Below are positions 25,013 through 36,934 of a stretch of DNA of 64,000 nucleotides, piece after piece. The stretch's first letter is position 1; each line of letters begins with the position of its first letter. The DNA is from Aselliscus stoliczkanus. Lineage: Eukaryota; Chordata; Mammalia; Chiroptera; Hipposideridae. The stretch spans positions 153,497,434 through 153,561,433 of the forward strand of contig CM066727.1 in the NCBI GenBank assembly GCA_033961575.1. The letters are read 5' to 3'. The notes below the pieces were generated by a model. That model was not told the DNA's origin, made no database searches, and was given only the letters and a program-made list of their open reading frames with translations. The position numbers were made by a program, and so were the translations under genes.

Positions 25013-28000
25013 GCTGACCTTACAGAACAGCCACAAGTAACAAGATGACTGTTAGCCCCATTTTACAGATGAAACAATGAAGCTGAGAGAGATGTGACAC
25101 ATCACATCTCTAGCACATCATCCTGGTTTATTTTCTTCACAATACTCATGAATGATAATTATGTGGACTTATTTATCTTCAGTCTAAGCCACTGCAATTG
25201 CAAATTCCATAACAGGGATGTAGGGATCTTTGTCAATCTTGCTCTACTATTTCCCATGCCAGGAACAATTCTAGGCATGTACCCAAACAAATGAATAAAG
25301 AATTCTCCTATATGTTATTGTGTAAATATTAGGGGTGATTGATACTTTAAAGGGAAAGGCAGTTACTTTCCTTATGTTAAACTCAAAATACTTAGCAAGA
25401 CAAATGCAGGTTAAGTGGACAGAGATAACCAAAAAGAACCCCTGAGATGCCTGAAGTGGCCTGTCTCTGAAACCCAGACAGCAGGTGACATCACCTCGGT
25501 CGGAAACTTCACAGCTAAACTCTGGCAACTCTACAGGGTAAGGGAAAGAAAGATACACTCTGCAATAGTAGCTTTCCGTGGTGTTACATTTACCCACGAT
25601 GGAGAAGCCAACAGAGAGAACAGACATGGGCAGAGATGCTGCCTCTGGGGCCCAAGCTCAGGTTAAACCATACGTGTGGGAGAGAAACTGAGGCCAGCAA
25701 AAATCAAGAGCAGGTTTCTGAACCTGGCCAGGAGGCAATGCCTGCAGAGTGAGACAAATGCAAGTTAGACTGCGGGGGACTGTCAGGTCCGAAGAGCTGA
25801 TTCCTTAAAAGGTTTCAGCAACCCCAGTCCAGGCGGAACGAACGGATGGGCTATGGATGCCTGCAGCACTTCCAGCAGCAGCGGGGTTGATGAGAAAGAG
25901 GACTCCAGGGTTTTCTTCATATAAATACACAGAGGAAAATGAGATAAGACCCTCTTATATCAGCTCCTACTATAACAGACAAATAACAAGAATCCAAGAC
26001 AAAGAGGTGGGATTCCAGAATTAATGTTCACTGCTGCTCTAAGCAAAAAATGAACAGTAAACAACAGGGACCTCAAAATTAAAACAAAAGAGCCACTTCA
26101 GTATTCCAATTTAACCTTCAAAAATAAAGAAGATCTAAAGCGCCATGAACAGAGAATTCCATTCCATCTCAACACCCTGTACTCCTGAGTTATTATGAGA
26201 ACAGACTGCAACGCAATTCAACTCATGTTCCAAAATGCAACAAGCAGCTTCAACAGGACATGCTGAAAGCAGCAGCAAGTCTCCTCGTTTTCTGATTCAT
26301 ATTTCGGTAGCAAGGTTACAATTAGCTCACCAGTGGAGAATAAACCTATTTATAACACAGCTGTCCACCTGAAAGACACAATCATCTAAAAAGGTTTTTA
26401 GAGGAAAATGAAGTGCTGCTTCTTCCTGTACTGACTGCAGGTTCCCAAGGTCCTTTCGGATGAAGTCCTCAGTCTAACCTTCCTGTGTTCACAGGCACCA
26501 TTCCGGCCACCTCTCAGCCTCCATGCTCTTATGTAACATTTACATAGTGCCATAAACATACCCTGAGTTGCGTAAGAATTAAAACGTTGCCAAACCAATA
26601 AAGCCTAAAGCAGGTCACTCCCTCCAGACTGTCTTTGATTAGCACAGGTATGCTGCCCAGACTACAATGTAAGAAGCCTGTCAAAAGACAGAAATTAAGT
26701 TGGGGAAATCTGACACGGTCTACAGAAATGCACAAATAAGAAGAAATTGAGCACACTGTGATACGTGGTGCTTCCATTAATCCCGAGAGTATGTTATTCT
26801 GCCCCATAAGATAAAAAGTAACCCAGCATTGCTTGTTCACTGAAGTCAGAAACTGTGTCTAAAAATACCTCCCAGCCAACTGGCTATCAGTAAGTCAGTC
26901 TCACAAATGTCCCAATAAGAGCAACACGGACTGTTTCCTTATTTTACAGAGGCAAAACTGAGGCAGTCACAGAGAGGTTAAGTGACTTGTTCAAGAACAA
27001 CCTGTAAGGGTTCTGGGGCTGAAAACCAGCCTCCTCCCTCCATCTGGCTCTAACCTTTAACCATCTTATTATGTTTTAATCATATCTGTTCCAGGAGCTC
27101 TTTTAATAAAACTAATCAGAGATTCCCCTTTTCTCTACAAGAGCTCACTTTCACTGTACTTCAAATCCATGTCCACTCAACAAAATTACAAGACTTGGCC
27201 TGAAATGAGGTTTTTGGTCTGCTCACGGAAATTCAAAATGTTCCTATCAGAACTTCAAATGTCTCCCTTGTTGCTTTTGTCTTAAGAAATGAATGTCATG
27301 TCCGCCTGCTACAAACGCAATTTTACGTTTTTAAATACTAATGTGAAAATTCCAACGCTAGGCCTAAAAACACGGCACATCTGTTAAATGGATGCTGCTT
27401 AAAACCTGGAACTCATTCTCCTTCTCACTGTCCTTTTACTAAGTCACAATTAATTCACTAATTAATAGAAACACCTAGCCTTTGCTGTCCTCATGTCATG
27501 TCCAAGTACCAGGCATCGGCTGCCTGGCTGGGCCACTCCTCCAGCCCACCTAGGGAAGCATGACAGAGGAAGTGCAGGGGAGGAAAGCAATCAACTTCTT
27601 GTTATCCCACAGCCTTTCTTTTCCCAGAACTGACGTTTTACTTTAAGCCTTTTGCAACAGTGGTCTCTGTAGCATGCACTATTGGCAACTAGATGTGTCC
27701 CGGAAAAAACTGTAGTGTCTGGCCAAGAAGTTTAAAGGCCTTCGAGAATGTTTGCTGGACACACAACCTAATTTCCAATTTACCAAAAAAAGAAACTAAT
27801 TCCCTATTATGACCACCCATCCTTGCCCCAACAAACATCCATTTTAGGAAGGTTACAAAAAAATGAACTCTGTCCTATTCAGAACCAGCTGGATTATCAA
27901 TTAAACATTCTTAACTAGGCTCACAACAAGAAATGCCCCACAGACACTACACCAAATCAACAGAGAAATGGCTGTTAAAAATCTTGGATATAGTAGAGAC

Positions 28001-28788
28001 AAGATAAAAAATGCCTATGGAGGAAGTTAAAGATTTATTCATACACATATCAAATGACAGCCTGAAAGCAGAGTCTTCTTGTTTACCACCCCACAAGAGA
28101 AATAACACTACATGACATTTTCCAAAAACATGGCCCACAATAAGGCCCAGCGAACATTATTCACAAAAGCCACGATCTTACCACAAACGTCAGGCTGTGT
28201 TCAGACACCTTCACCATGTTGATCGGACCCATGACATATTACCATGCACCGAGCTGCGAGACCCAGGAACACACACGAGGTGCTTAACAGAAGCATTAGC
28301 CAGTGAACAAAGACCCCACTGCACAGGCGACACCACTGGGAACAAATATCAAAGCTAGAGATAATGAACTTGTTTTTGCGACTCCAAAGTGGGATAATGT
28401 CTGTTCGTGATTGTCTGGTCTATTAAAGAAGCCTGAACCCACCTGAGAATCATTCTTTTTAGTGGCGAGGAGAGCCACAGAACACACACTTGATCTCCCG
28501 ATGCTGGAAGGCTAGGGGCTGCTGAGAAGTCAAAGCAGCAGGCTTTGTACATCGAAGTGAATACAATCCTGATAGTCTCTCCCAGATCCATCTGTGGGTC
28601 AATAATCACTTCAATCTAACTGCCAAATATAACCTTCATCTGCTACCCTAATGCCAAAACACATTGGAGACAACTCTCTGGAATTAAATATTTTAGGATT
28701 TCATCTGCTCTTCTCAGCTCCCCCCCGCCCCCAAAGCCTCTTAAACAACACACCCAGTTGAGGGTCCCATAGAAAGGTATCCACCTCT

Positions 28789-28948
28789 AGGGTGGGGGTG
28801 GTATGGGGAGAAAGAAGGCTGTGGGGGGGTGTAAGATGAGGGGTGCGTGAGGGTGGAGGAGTTGGTGGGGGGAGAAGGGTGGGGAAAATGGATGGTGTGG
28901 GAAGGTAAATAAGTACTGACCAGGGGTTGGGGAGCCGGGTCCAGGGGT
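28789..28948 (+). repeat. G-rich tract with many G-runs
   Basis: A 160-bp stretch has more than ten runs of three or more G on the plus strand and almost no C. It lies about 1 kb downstream of the ACVR1B start codon in intron 1. The plus strand is the template strand, so the RNA would be C-rich. It is a candidate G-quadruplex cluster. Confidence 0.8.
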
Positions 28949-29823
28949 AGGATCTTTAAATAATCTTGGGGGTTGGAGGCAGGTTCTAGAATTTCACCTG
29001 AAAGGCATCCATGAAGTAACTGAATGGGCCCCCTAGGGTGGAGTGGGGGAGGCGAGATGGAAAGCAAATACACCTAGATGCAGATTACCCGTTCTGGAAC
29101 TAGGTTTCCTAAGGTTAGCGAGATTCCAAAGGCAAAGCTCCGAAACGGCTGAGGGGCCTATTCGTCTCCCGGGGAATGTGTATTGGAGGTGGGGTGTCTG
29201 CCCCACTGAACTCAAGGGACCGCGCGAAAGGGAAATGTGACTCCCTTCCCCAGACAGAGCATGAGGGAGGAAGGAGAGGGCGAAGCGGCGCCCCAAATGC
29301 AGGGTCTGAAGGCAAGGCTGGAGACCCCCTTCCCCTATCACGCGAGATGCGCAAGGGCTCTCAGCAGCAGGAGACCTCGGAGAGGCAGAGACCCCACCGC
29401 CCCTGCCCCACAGTCTTGGCGGGAGAAAAGGCGTCCCCCAGGAGCCTCTGGAGGCAGGCAACCAAGACCCCCGCCCCTGGACAGGCGGAGGGTCAGAAGC
29501 ATGGTCTCCGAATTTGGGGGCAAGAAGCCTGCACTCCCTCCTACGGACCACGGGGGTGCCGGGAGCGCGACCCTCCAGGGCTCCGAATCCAGCTCCGCCT
29601 GGAAGAAGGCTCGGGTCCCCAGGGGTCCGGCGTGAGCTCGGTCACGGCCGGGCGGCCGAGCCTCGGAGGGTCGGGAGAGGCCACTGGGGGTCCCCCCGAC
29701 GCCTCCGCGCCCCCCGCCCGGCCATGTTGGGCGCGTGGGGAGGGGGCGCGCTGCAGCCCGGGCGCCGCCGCGCGAGGCCTCGCCCGCGCCATCCCGGCCC
29801 CCGCCCCCCGCCCCGGGACTCAC

Positions 29824-29914
29824 CCTGGATTCCCCGGGGCCCGGGCCCGCCGCTGCCGGCGAGCAGGAGGACGACGAGGGGGAAGAAGGAGGAGGCTCCG
29901 GCCGACTCCGCCAT
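29824..29914 (-). CDS. ACVR1B: ACVR1B exon 1 coding part (signal peptide)
   Basis: The first 91 coding nt run from ATG at 29914-29912 to donor CCAGG|gtgagt. They encode MAESAGASSFFPLVVLLLAG and then SGGPGPRGIQ, a 30-residue start with a hydrophobic signal-peptide core (FFPLVVLLLAG) that sends the receptor to the secretory pathway. The start codon has A at -3 and G at +4 (ACTATGG), a strong context, and the N-terminus matches the known ALK4 start. The frame stays open far upstream, but the signal peptide position supports this ATG. Exons 1-8 in the window sum to residues 1-444. Confidence 0.96.
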
Positions 29915-29922
29915 AGTAACCA

Positions 29923-29943
29923 CCGCCGCCGCCGCCGCCGCCG
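29923..29943 (+). repeat. ACVR1B: (CCG)7, read as (CGG)7 in the ACVR1B leader
   Basis: Seven perfect CCG units on the plus strand sit 9 bp upstream of the start codon. They are CGG repeats in the predicted 5' UTR and would read as alanines in the ACVR1B frame. Confidence 0.9.
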
Positions 29944-31807
29944 CAGCCCAGCAGCGCCCAGCGCGCGCGCGCGCGCCCCCGGCGCCTCCCCTCCTCCCGC
30001 GGCCCCGCTCCCGCCTCCCGCTCCTCCGCCCGGCGCCGGCACGTGCGCTCCCGGCGGAGCCGGCGCCGCGGCCGCCGCGCGCGCCCCCGAAGGGCGGGGC
30101 CGGGTGCGCGCGGGCGCCCGCCTTAAAGGGGAGGGTCCCTGTTAAAGGGGTGGGAGGGGTGCGCCCCGCGACCTTCTTCACGGGTGGATGCGAGCGCGAC
30201 GCGCAGGAGGCGGGGCAGAAGGCGCGGCCTCGGCCCGCCCCTGCACCCCACCCGGCGCAGGTTATCTTACCGGCGCCGACCCCCTCCCCCGCATCGAATG
30301 TTCCATGAGTCCCGAGCGTTTTTCCCGTTCCCTTCATTCCCACTGCCTAGCCCCAAGCCCCAAGCCCTTTCACGTCCCCCCCCGGGAGCCTCGCGAACAT
30401 CTGCTAACTGATCTCCCCTCTGCAGCCCTCTGATCGTCCAGCAACCTGTGTGATCGATCCTGGGATGCCCCTTTTCAGAGCCTAGCAAGGTTTTTTAATG
30501 ATAGCACTCAATCTCTGTAAGGGTGCTTATGAGGCACTTGCGTTCTGCTGGTAGGTAGAATCCTTTTGGTAAACAAGTTGGCATTAGGTATCAAATGCCC
30601 TAAAATATTCATACTATCTGTCTTCAAGAAATAATAGAGATGAGGACAAATATTTACTAAACGTGTTAACTGTTGCATGTTCATCATTGTACAAAGCTAG
30701 AAACTGAAGTAGATAATAACACAAAGTACCACATATTTGTGTTACCACTGATATGATGGAGTAGTGTTTAGTAATTAAAAATGATGTTTATAAAAACTAA
30801 TGACATGAGAACACGTTGAATGATAATAAATGAAATCATGTTAAATGTAAAAGCAAAATGGGAGGGGGTGGTAGAAGAGGGAAAAAGGGGTCAAATATAT
30901 GGCGATGGAAGGAAAACTAACTCTCAGTGGTGAACCCACAATGCAATAGATAGATGATGTATTATAGAAATTGACACTTAAAACCTATATAATTTTACTA
31001 ACCAATGTCATCCTGATAAATGTAATAAAAATTTTAAAAAAAGCAAAATACAAAACTGGTTACAGTAGTAGCCTATTTATTGATAATATGTATCTTTATG
31101 GAAAAAAGAGCAGAAGCAAATTACCCAATATTATCCGTAGTTATTGCCAGAATAATTTTTTACTTTTTCTTTAAACATTCCAGTATTTCCTAAATATTTT
31201 ATAAATAAAAAAGTGTTACTTTCAAATTTAGAAAAAAAATGCATATGGAAAGTAAACGGAATCACCATAGCTTTCCGAAAAAGAGTTTCACTTTCTTTAG
31301 CTTGAGATGGTGAAAAGGGTAAGTAGGGGTCTTGGGAGCCAGAGTTGTGGATCTGAATTCTCCTTTTCTTACTAACTGGCTGTGAAAACTTGGGCAAGTT
31401 CTTAACCTCTCTAAGCCCAGTTTCATTGTCTAAGATCTGGGGGTGGAGATGACAATGAGAAAAGGGCGGAAGGAGGAGTTTCCCAAATGGAGTCCTCAAC
31501 TTGTAAGTTGTCACCAATTGAAGAATACCCATCCTCACCAGAAAAAAACCCAAGACTGCAGACACCCCCCCCAAACACAACTCTCTCCCCTACCCCCCCG
31601 TCCCACGCTCATACAAAGTCACAGCAGAGGAACTGTCTACGAGTGGGTCAGTGTAGCTGGATGAGTAAACACCTTATTTTTATACTGCTCTCCCTCACTG
31701 CCCCCAAAGTGGGCACCTCCCCCCTCCAATCCATTTAACTGATCTCCCAAACTCTGCTCCACCCACCCCTAGGACTCCCAGCTGTGGTGGGCACAGTGCT
31801 AGGTGAC

Positions 31808-32240
31808 TGTGTTAGTTTCCTAGGGCTGCTGTAACACCACAAACTGGATGGCTTAAAATAACAGAAATTAATTCTCTCAGAGTTCTGGAGGCTAGAAATC
31901 TGAAACCAGGGTGTCAGCAGGCCCATGTTCTCTCCAAAGGCTCTAGGGAAGAATCCTTCCATGTCTCTTCTAGTTTCTGGTGGTTCCCAGAATCATTGGT
32001 GTCCCTCGGCTTGTGGAAGCATAACTTCAGTCTGTGCCTCCGTCTTCACATGGTTGTCTTCCCTCTGTATCTTTGTCCAAGTTTCTCTCTTCTTATGAAG
32101 ACACCAGTCATTGGATTAGGGCCCAAATTCAAGTAATTTTAACTTGATTACATATGCAAAAATCCTGTTTCCAAATAAGATTACATTCACAGGTTCCGGG
32201 TGGACATGAATTTTGGGGGGACACTATTCGACACAGTCTA
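31808..32240 (-). mobile_element. Solitary MaLR-type LTR
   Basis: GTTAGTTTCCTAGGGCTGCT at the left, then AGTTCTGGAGGCTAGAAATC, CATTGGATTAGGGCCCAAAT and TTCCAAATAAGATTACATTC, are the complement of an MLT1/MST-like LTR. No internal viral coding sequence is seen. Diverged. Confidence 0.6.
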
Positions 32241-33399
32241 TTCACCAACCCCTGTGGTTGGGAAGAGAAAGCTGACCTCTCAGGAGCACATCTCTGAGGC
32301 CAAGAGGAAGGGACTGTTCTTCCCTAAATCTTGCTACGTGCTGCCATTGTGGTTGCAGGACCAAGAGTTCCAGAGGGAACTTGTGGTAGCTTTCCTCCTA
32401 AACTGCAAGGTCAGCCACATACCTGAATATACAGCTCGGAAAACCAAAACGCTGCGTCAACAGACCAAATGCCACCTCCATCGCCCACTTGCTAACATTT
32501 GACTTTAGCAAGATATTTTTCTTTCCTAAAACTCAATTCACTCATCTGTAAAATGGAGCTTATAATAACAATTCTATCTCATAGGTTGTGAGGATGGATA
32601 AAGATATTGTATGTAAAGCACCTAGCATAGTCTCTGACACATGGGAAGTGATATAAAAAGAATTGCTATTCTTATGATGGTGATTTGACCTTCACTACAA
32701 TCCCATGAAGTGGTTGAGGCATGTCAAGGTGTGCAGTTATGGACAAGGCTACTGAGACCTAGGGAAGGTAAGTGACTTGCCCAGGCTCTCATATAATTAA
32801 GAGTTGAAGCCACAGCCTGCTTGTCCTGTGCTTCTTCAACATCTCAGCATCTCATGCTTTTTCAGGGACTGGTCTTCAAGAGCCAGCTGAAGATGAGAAA
32901 TTAGACTTGATGGGGTTTGGTGGGGAGGTCAGTTATATCCTTCACACCCTATTCCTAAGAGTTTAGGGCATCTGCTCAAGTCAGAGCTTTCCTAGGTGAG
33001 GCATGAACCTTGCCTTTTAGGTCCCAAGCTGCATGGGGACAGACTGCCCAATTTACCTGTGCTCCTTGCTGCAGCCTGGCATCTCTTAAAATCCTTAGCA
33101 ATGTATCCATTTCTGTAAGTCTCTTTAATCTGACAGCTGGACCCACATCACAATCTATGAACTTCTAGTCAGCCCTGCTCTGTCCCTTTGTCATGAGATT
33201 CCCTGGAGCTTCCAGGATTCCCTTTTCCAGGAAAAAGTCTTACTTCCCAGGCTCCGCTGACTAGACCCCTGGTGTTACAGCTGCCATCTTGGTTTCAGTG
33301 CACCAAGACACCCCACCTCCTAGGGGATTCAGCACAGTTTGTCTTGGTGAACAAGCAGCAGGACCATTAATCCCACAAAGGCAACAGCTCATCTTCAGT

Positions 33400-34680
33400 C
33401 ATCCATTCTACAAACACTTGTTAAACACCTACAGTATACCAAGCACAACATATAAACATAGGTAAGTCATGGTCCTTGCCCTCATGGAGCTTACAATCTA
33501 ATAGAGACTAGCATTTAAAAAAAAAGCAACAATGTGTTACATATGCTATAGCGTACACCTGCAAAGGGTCCATGGGGGCACTTAGGAGGACATGGATGAT
33601 TCAACTTTCAGGGACAAACTGAGGAGGTGGGAAAGGTCTCACAAACAGGCCATGCTACAACTGACTCTTGGAAGATCAAAGAGTGTCCCCTAGATAGACA
33701 GCCACAAGCAGGAGATTGTTCCTGGGAGAGGGAGCAGTATGAGCAAGATATTGAGGTGGAATTGCCTGGCATTTAGGAAAACCGTGAACAGCAAGGCACT
33801 ATATCCAGGAAGTGCAGTGTGAAGAGAGCTGGTGGTAGAGCTGAAAGGTAGTATTGGAGTGACAGACAGACATGGAACTACACTTGGAAGTGTACCTTTC
33901 TCCAATATACTTAGAAGGGTTCTAAGCAAGGAGATAAAGTGATCATATTTGTGTTTTGGAAAGACCACTTTGCTGAACCAAATGAACTTGAACTTAGTGC
34001 AGATGGTTGGAGGAAGGCAAGACTGGTGGTAAGGAAACCAAAGAGGAGGCAATTCTAGTAGCCCAGACAAGATAGGAGGAGGACCAGACCCTAGGCAGCA
34101 GCAATGGAGATGGGAAAGAGAAATAGATTCAAGAGATTTTAAAGAGGTAGAAACTACAAGACTGATTGGAAGTACAGAGGAAATGGGGTGGCTCCAAATA
34201 ACTCCAGGATAATCTGACTTGGGTGACTGGCTGCTTGGTGGCTCCATTCAGCAGTTTAGCAAGAGCAGGTTTGGGAGGAAGATAATGAACTCCCCATTGG
34301 GCATACTGAGTTTGAAGGGTCTCCTGTAGGTACCTGGAGCCATGGAGATATAGATTTGGAGGTCAGTAGCATAGAATAGCTATTCAAACAACTCAGGGGA
34401 GGGAGTGAATTCTGAAAGTACAGCAAGTGCTCAAGAAAGAGGAGACTGAGAAGGCACAGAGAAATAGGAAGAGTACCTGGAAAGAATGGAAACATAGAAA
34501 CCAAGGCAGGAGAGGGCTCAAGAGATCAGTAGTATCTAAAGTTGAGAAGGGGTCAAGTAAGATGAGGACAAAAGAGTGTCTAGGACTTAATAACTTGAAG
34601 TCCATTGGCGATGTTTACCTGAGCAGGTTCAGTGGAAAATGGTGTGGAGGTCTAACTTTAGGGAGCTATCAGTGACTGGG
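33400..34680 (+). repeat. L2-like segment
   Basis: AACACCTACAGTATACCAAG, CTTGCCCTCATGGAGCTTAC and then a long purine-rich stretch resemble L2 3' sequence. Boundaries are approximate. Comparable stretches lie near 36.5-37.1 kb and 45.5-46.8 kb. Confidence 0.45.
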
Positions 34681-35446
34681 AGGTGAAGACTTAGAAAGGC
34701 TGCGCATCACCTCTTCTTGAAAAAAACTTGGCCATGATGGGAAGAGATTTTCTTCACAACGGTGGACCAGATTCCCTGAGCAAACCTTCTGCTGAAGAAA
34801 CAACTCAAAATATTCAGTAAACTAGCAAGAAAGTGCAGAACAGTCAAATCAAAAGTCAGGAATAAAGAGAGGAAAGCAGAACACCAAAGCTGGCTTTCGC
34901 CTTGAGGATATTCACATACCAAGTGAACTTGAACTTTGGTTTTCCAAGGCAGGCAGGATACAGGGACAGAACGCAAAACCCAAGTCTGCCCAAGGTGGAC
35001 TGTCTAATAAGTGACCCTCCACAAAAAGCTGTGACCCACAAGGGGTAATAATACACTCAGTCAAAGGACAAACTAGGAATAATTCACTCTTCGAGAAGAT
35101 TGCAAGGGAAATTGCCTGACTTGAACCTTGCTTGGCTCTGAGCGACCATGGGGGAATATCTTCCCTGAAGATTCATAAGCCCAAGCTGGCCTTCATGATT
35201 TATTTTTGTTCCAAATTCGTCCTACCTAGGTGGTCTGAAAAACTATACACTGTTTAGATTCAAGGGGTCCTAGTGGTACTACCTGGGAGGAAGAAGAGGA
35301 ACCCATCTTCAACTCAGGCTACAAGGACTTCTCACAGACAAAATTCCAAGAAATATAATCTACATGGTCAAAAATCCAAAAACAAAATATAACAGTCAAC
35401 TTAGAAGTGTATGCTCATAGAACATGCCTTATAAAAGTGAGAGCTA

Positions 35447-35900
35447 GGGCCGGCCGAGTGGCGCATTGGTTAAGAGCTGGTTTGGGGATGCCAGCGGCCC
35501 CGGTTCGGATCCCACACATGGAGGGCCAGTGACACTGCCCTCTACAGCTAACAACAGCTCCACCTGGAGCTGGGCTGTGTGAGCCCCGGCGATGGTGTAG
35601 GCTGCAGCCCCCTGCTGCAGTGGGCTGCCACAGGCTACAGTGAGTGGCCGGCAGCCAGCGTGAGCAGCCAACAGCCAGCGTGAGCTGCCAATAGCTGCGG
35701 TGAGCGATCATCCAGAGGCTGGTGAACGATCTGCCTCATCCGGGAAGAGCGCAATGACGATACCAACATGGGCCAGTGAAGCAACATCCTCCACAACTAG
35801 ACTGAAGAACAAAAGGACAGCAACTTGTCTGTTCCCCTTCCCTGATTCCCCAATGCTGTTCCCCTCCCCCAATTCCCCAATAAAATCTTTTAAAAAAAAA
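35447..35900 (+). mobile_element. Long SINE (family B)
   Basis: A GGGCCGGCCGAGTGGCGCAT head, the body and a CCCCAATAAAATCTTTTAAA tail. Target duplication AAAAGTGAGAGCTA (35433-35446) and AAAAGTGAGGGCTA (35898-35911), 13 of 14 identical. Confidence 0.92.
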
Positions 35901-36202
35901 AGTGAGGGCTAAACAAATATGTAAGTTATGTATGAATTTACTAATGGTCAGATAGTCACCAATAGAAGAGAAACAGAGTACATCACTTCCAGGATAAGAG
36001 GAAGGAAGGAAATAGAAGGAGATCAAAATAACCCAAAAGAGAGAAGAAAAAGGGATGAGAAAGGAAAGAAAAAGGATATTAGGATGGGATAAATAGAAAG
36101 CACAAAATGAGATGGTGAAAATAAATTCAAATACATCCATGATTCTAACAATATAAATAGGCTAAATAATCCAATTTAAAAATACGCATTTCCAGATTAA
36201 AC

Positions 36203-36207
36203 GAGAG

Positions 36208-36261
<54 letters not shown>
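36203..36261 (+). repeat. (GA)n purine mirror tract
   Basis: An almost pure GA/AG run of about 59 bp. The strict purine strand and mirror symmetry make it a candidate triplex (H-DNA) former. Confidence 0.95.
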
Positions 36262-36264
<3 letters not shown>

Positions 36265-36780
36265 GAGTTCCAGAAGGACACAAGATCACAGAAGGGTTTC
36301 CTTTGTTTTATTGCTTTAGTAAGAATGAGAGGCTGCAACTCAGATGGCTATCAGGGAGCCAAGAGTTGCTCAAAAATACAGGAAAAAGAAGGAATAAGTG
36401 ATAGTGCCAGAACCCAGGGTGGATAGTGGCACAGGATCCAGACCAAGAGGCATGGGGAGTAGCCTTAACCTGGAGAAGAATATTAATTCCCTTCTCAGAG
36501 GCTGGAAAAACAAGGCGAACAAAGAAGTTTACAGCCATGAGAGAGTCACCCGGATATTCTGTCAAGTTGCAGTCATGGCCACCTGTTTAGTACAATATGA
36601 GCTGGAAGCAGGACAGCATGGGATGGTGGATGTGCTTGAAGAGAGCGGTGAGAATTTGTCAAAGCCACTGTGGAGCATGAGGGTGGTGTCCAGGGATGCA
36701 GACAAGCAGAAGGGGATTGTCAGAGTGGCACTAGGTCAAGGGTAGCAGAGCAGAAAGTAGAGGTCATAACACGCCTCTTT

Positions 36781-36934
36781 TTTTCTTTTTTTTTTTTTTT
36801 TTAGCTGAACCATCCTGCCACCTGTTGGCAGCTCAACGGCAGCTCAGCTCGGGCTGGGCATCGAACTGCTGTTGCTCAGAGTTCAGCTCGCACTCTTGAG
36901 TGAGCTCTTAACCAACTGAGCCACTCGGCCGGCC
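36781..36934 (-). mobile_element. tRNA-derived SINE (family D), inverted
   Basis: Poly(T), then the complement of a body ending in the tRNA-like head (TAACCAACTGAGCCACTCGG, then CCGGCCC). Flanked by CATAACACGCCTCTTT (36765) and CATAACATGCCTCTTT (36935), 15 of 16 identical. A second family-D copy lies at 48860. Confidence 0.88.

Larger units (their letters stand above)
13313..29823 (-). other. ACVR1B: ACVR1B intron 1 (16.5 kb)
   Basis: The donor is CCAGG|gtgagt and the acceptor is catccag|CT. Repeats are concentrated at 14.1 kb ((AC)n), 16.1 kb (SINE in a MIR), 17.9-20.7 kb (L1 with three SINEs), 22.3 kb (hAT miniature) and 24.1-25.0 kb (L2, (GC/GT)n, DNA-transposon-like). By eye, 20.8-22.3 kb and 25.9-28.7 kb are mostly unique sequence and are the likeliest places for intronic regulatory elements. 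A G-rich tract lies at 28.8 kb. Confidence 0.85.
29540..30300. promoter_or_regulatory. ACVR1B: CpG-island promoter of ACVR1B
   Basis: Very high GC and CpG density spans exon 1. It includes a GC box GGGCGGGGC (30092-30100), further GGGCGG-type boxes and an E-box CACGTG at 30040-30045. I see no TATA box, so dispersed initiation is expected, as in a broadly expressed receptor. The start site cannot be fixed from sequence and probably lies within roughly 30.0-30.1 kb. The island also covers the first exon and the start of intron 1. Confidence 0.85.
30420..35446. other. Intergenic: diverged L1, MIR, LTR and L2-like repeats
   Basis: An L1 3'-end-like AT-rich block lies near 30600-31060 (ACCTATATAATTTTACTAAC). 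MIRs lie near 31300-31440 and 32520-32650, an LTR at 31808 and L2-like sequence at 33400-34680. The longer open frames here are repeat-derived, for example near 33.7-34.25 kb on the minus strand. No gene is supported. Confidence 0.6.

Noticed and set aside
29176..29916. 246-residue plus-strand open frame across the CpG island
   Set aside because: GC-rich sequence lacks stop codons by chance. The frame is antisense to ACVR1B exon 1, Pro/Arg/Gly/Ala-biased and matches no family I know. The three other long frames here have the same cause.
33690..34247. 185-residue minus-strand frame rich in Ser, Leu and Pro
   Set aside because: It lies in a purine-rich L2-like stretch. The reverse complement gives Ser/Leu-rich peptides with no domain.
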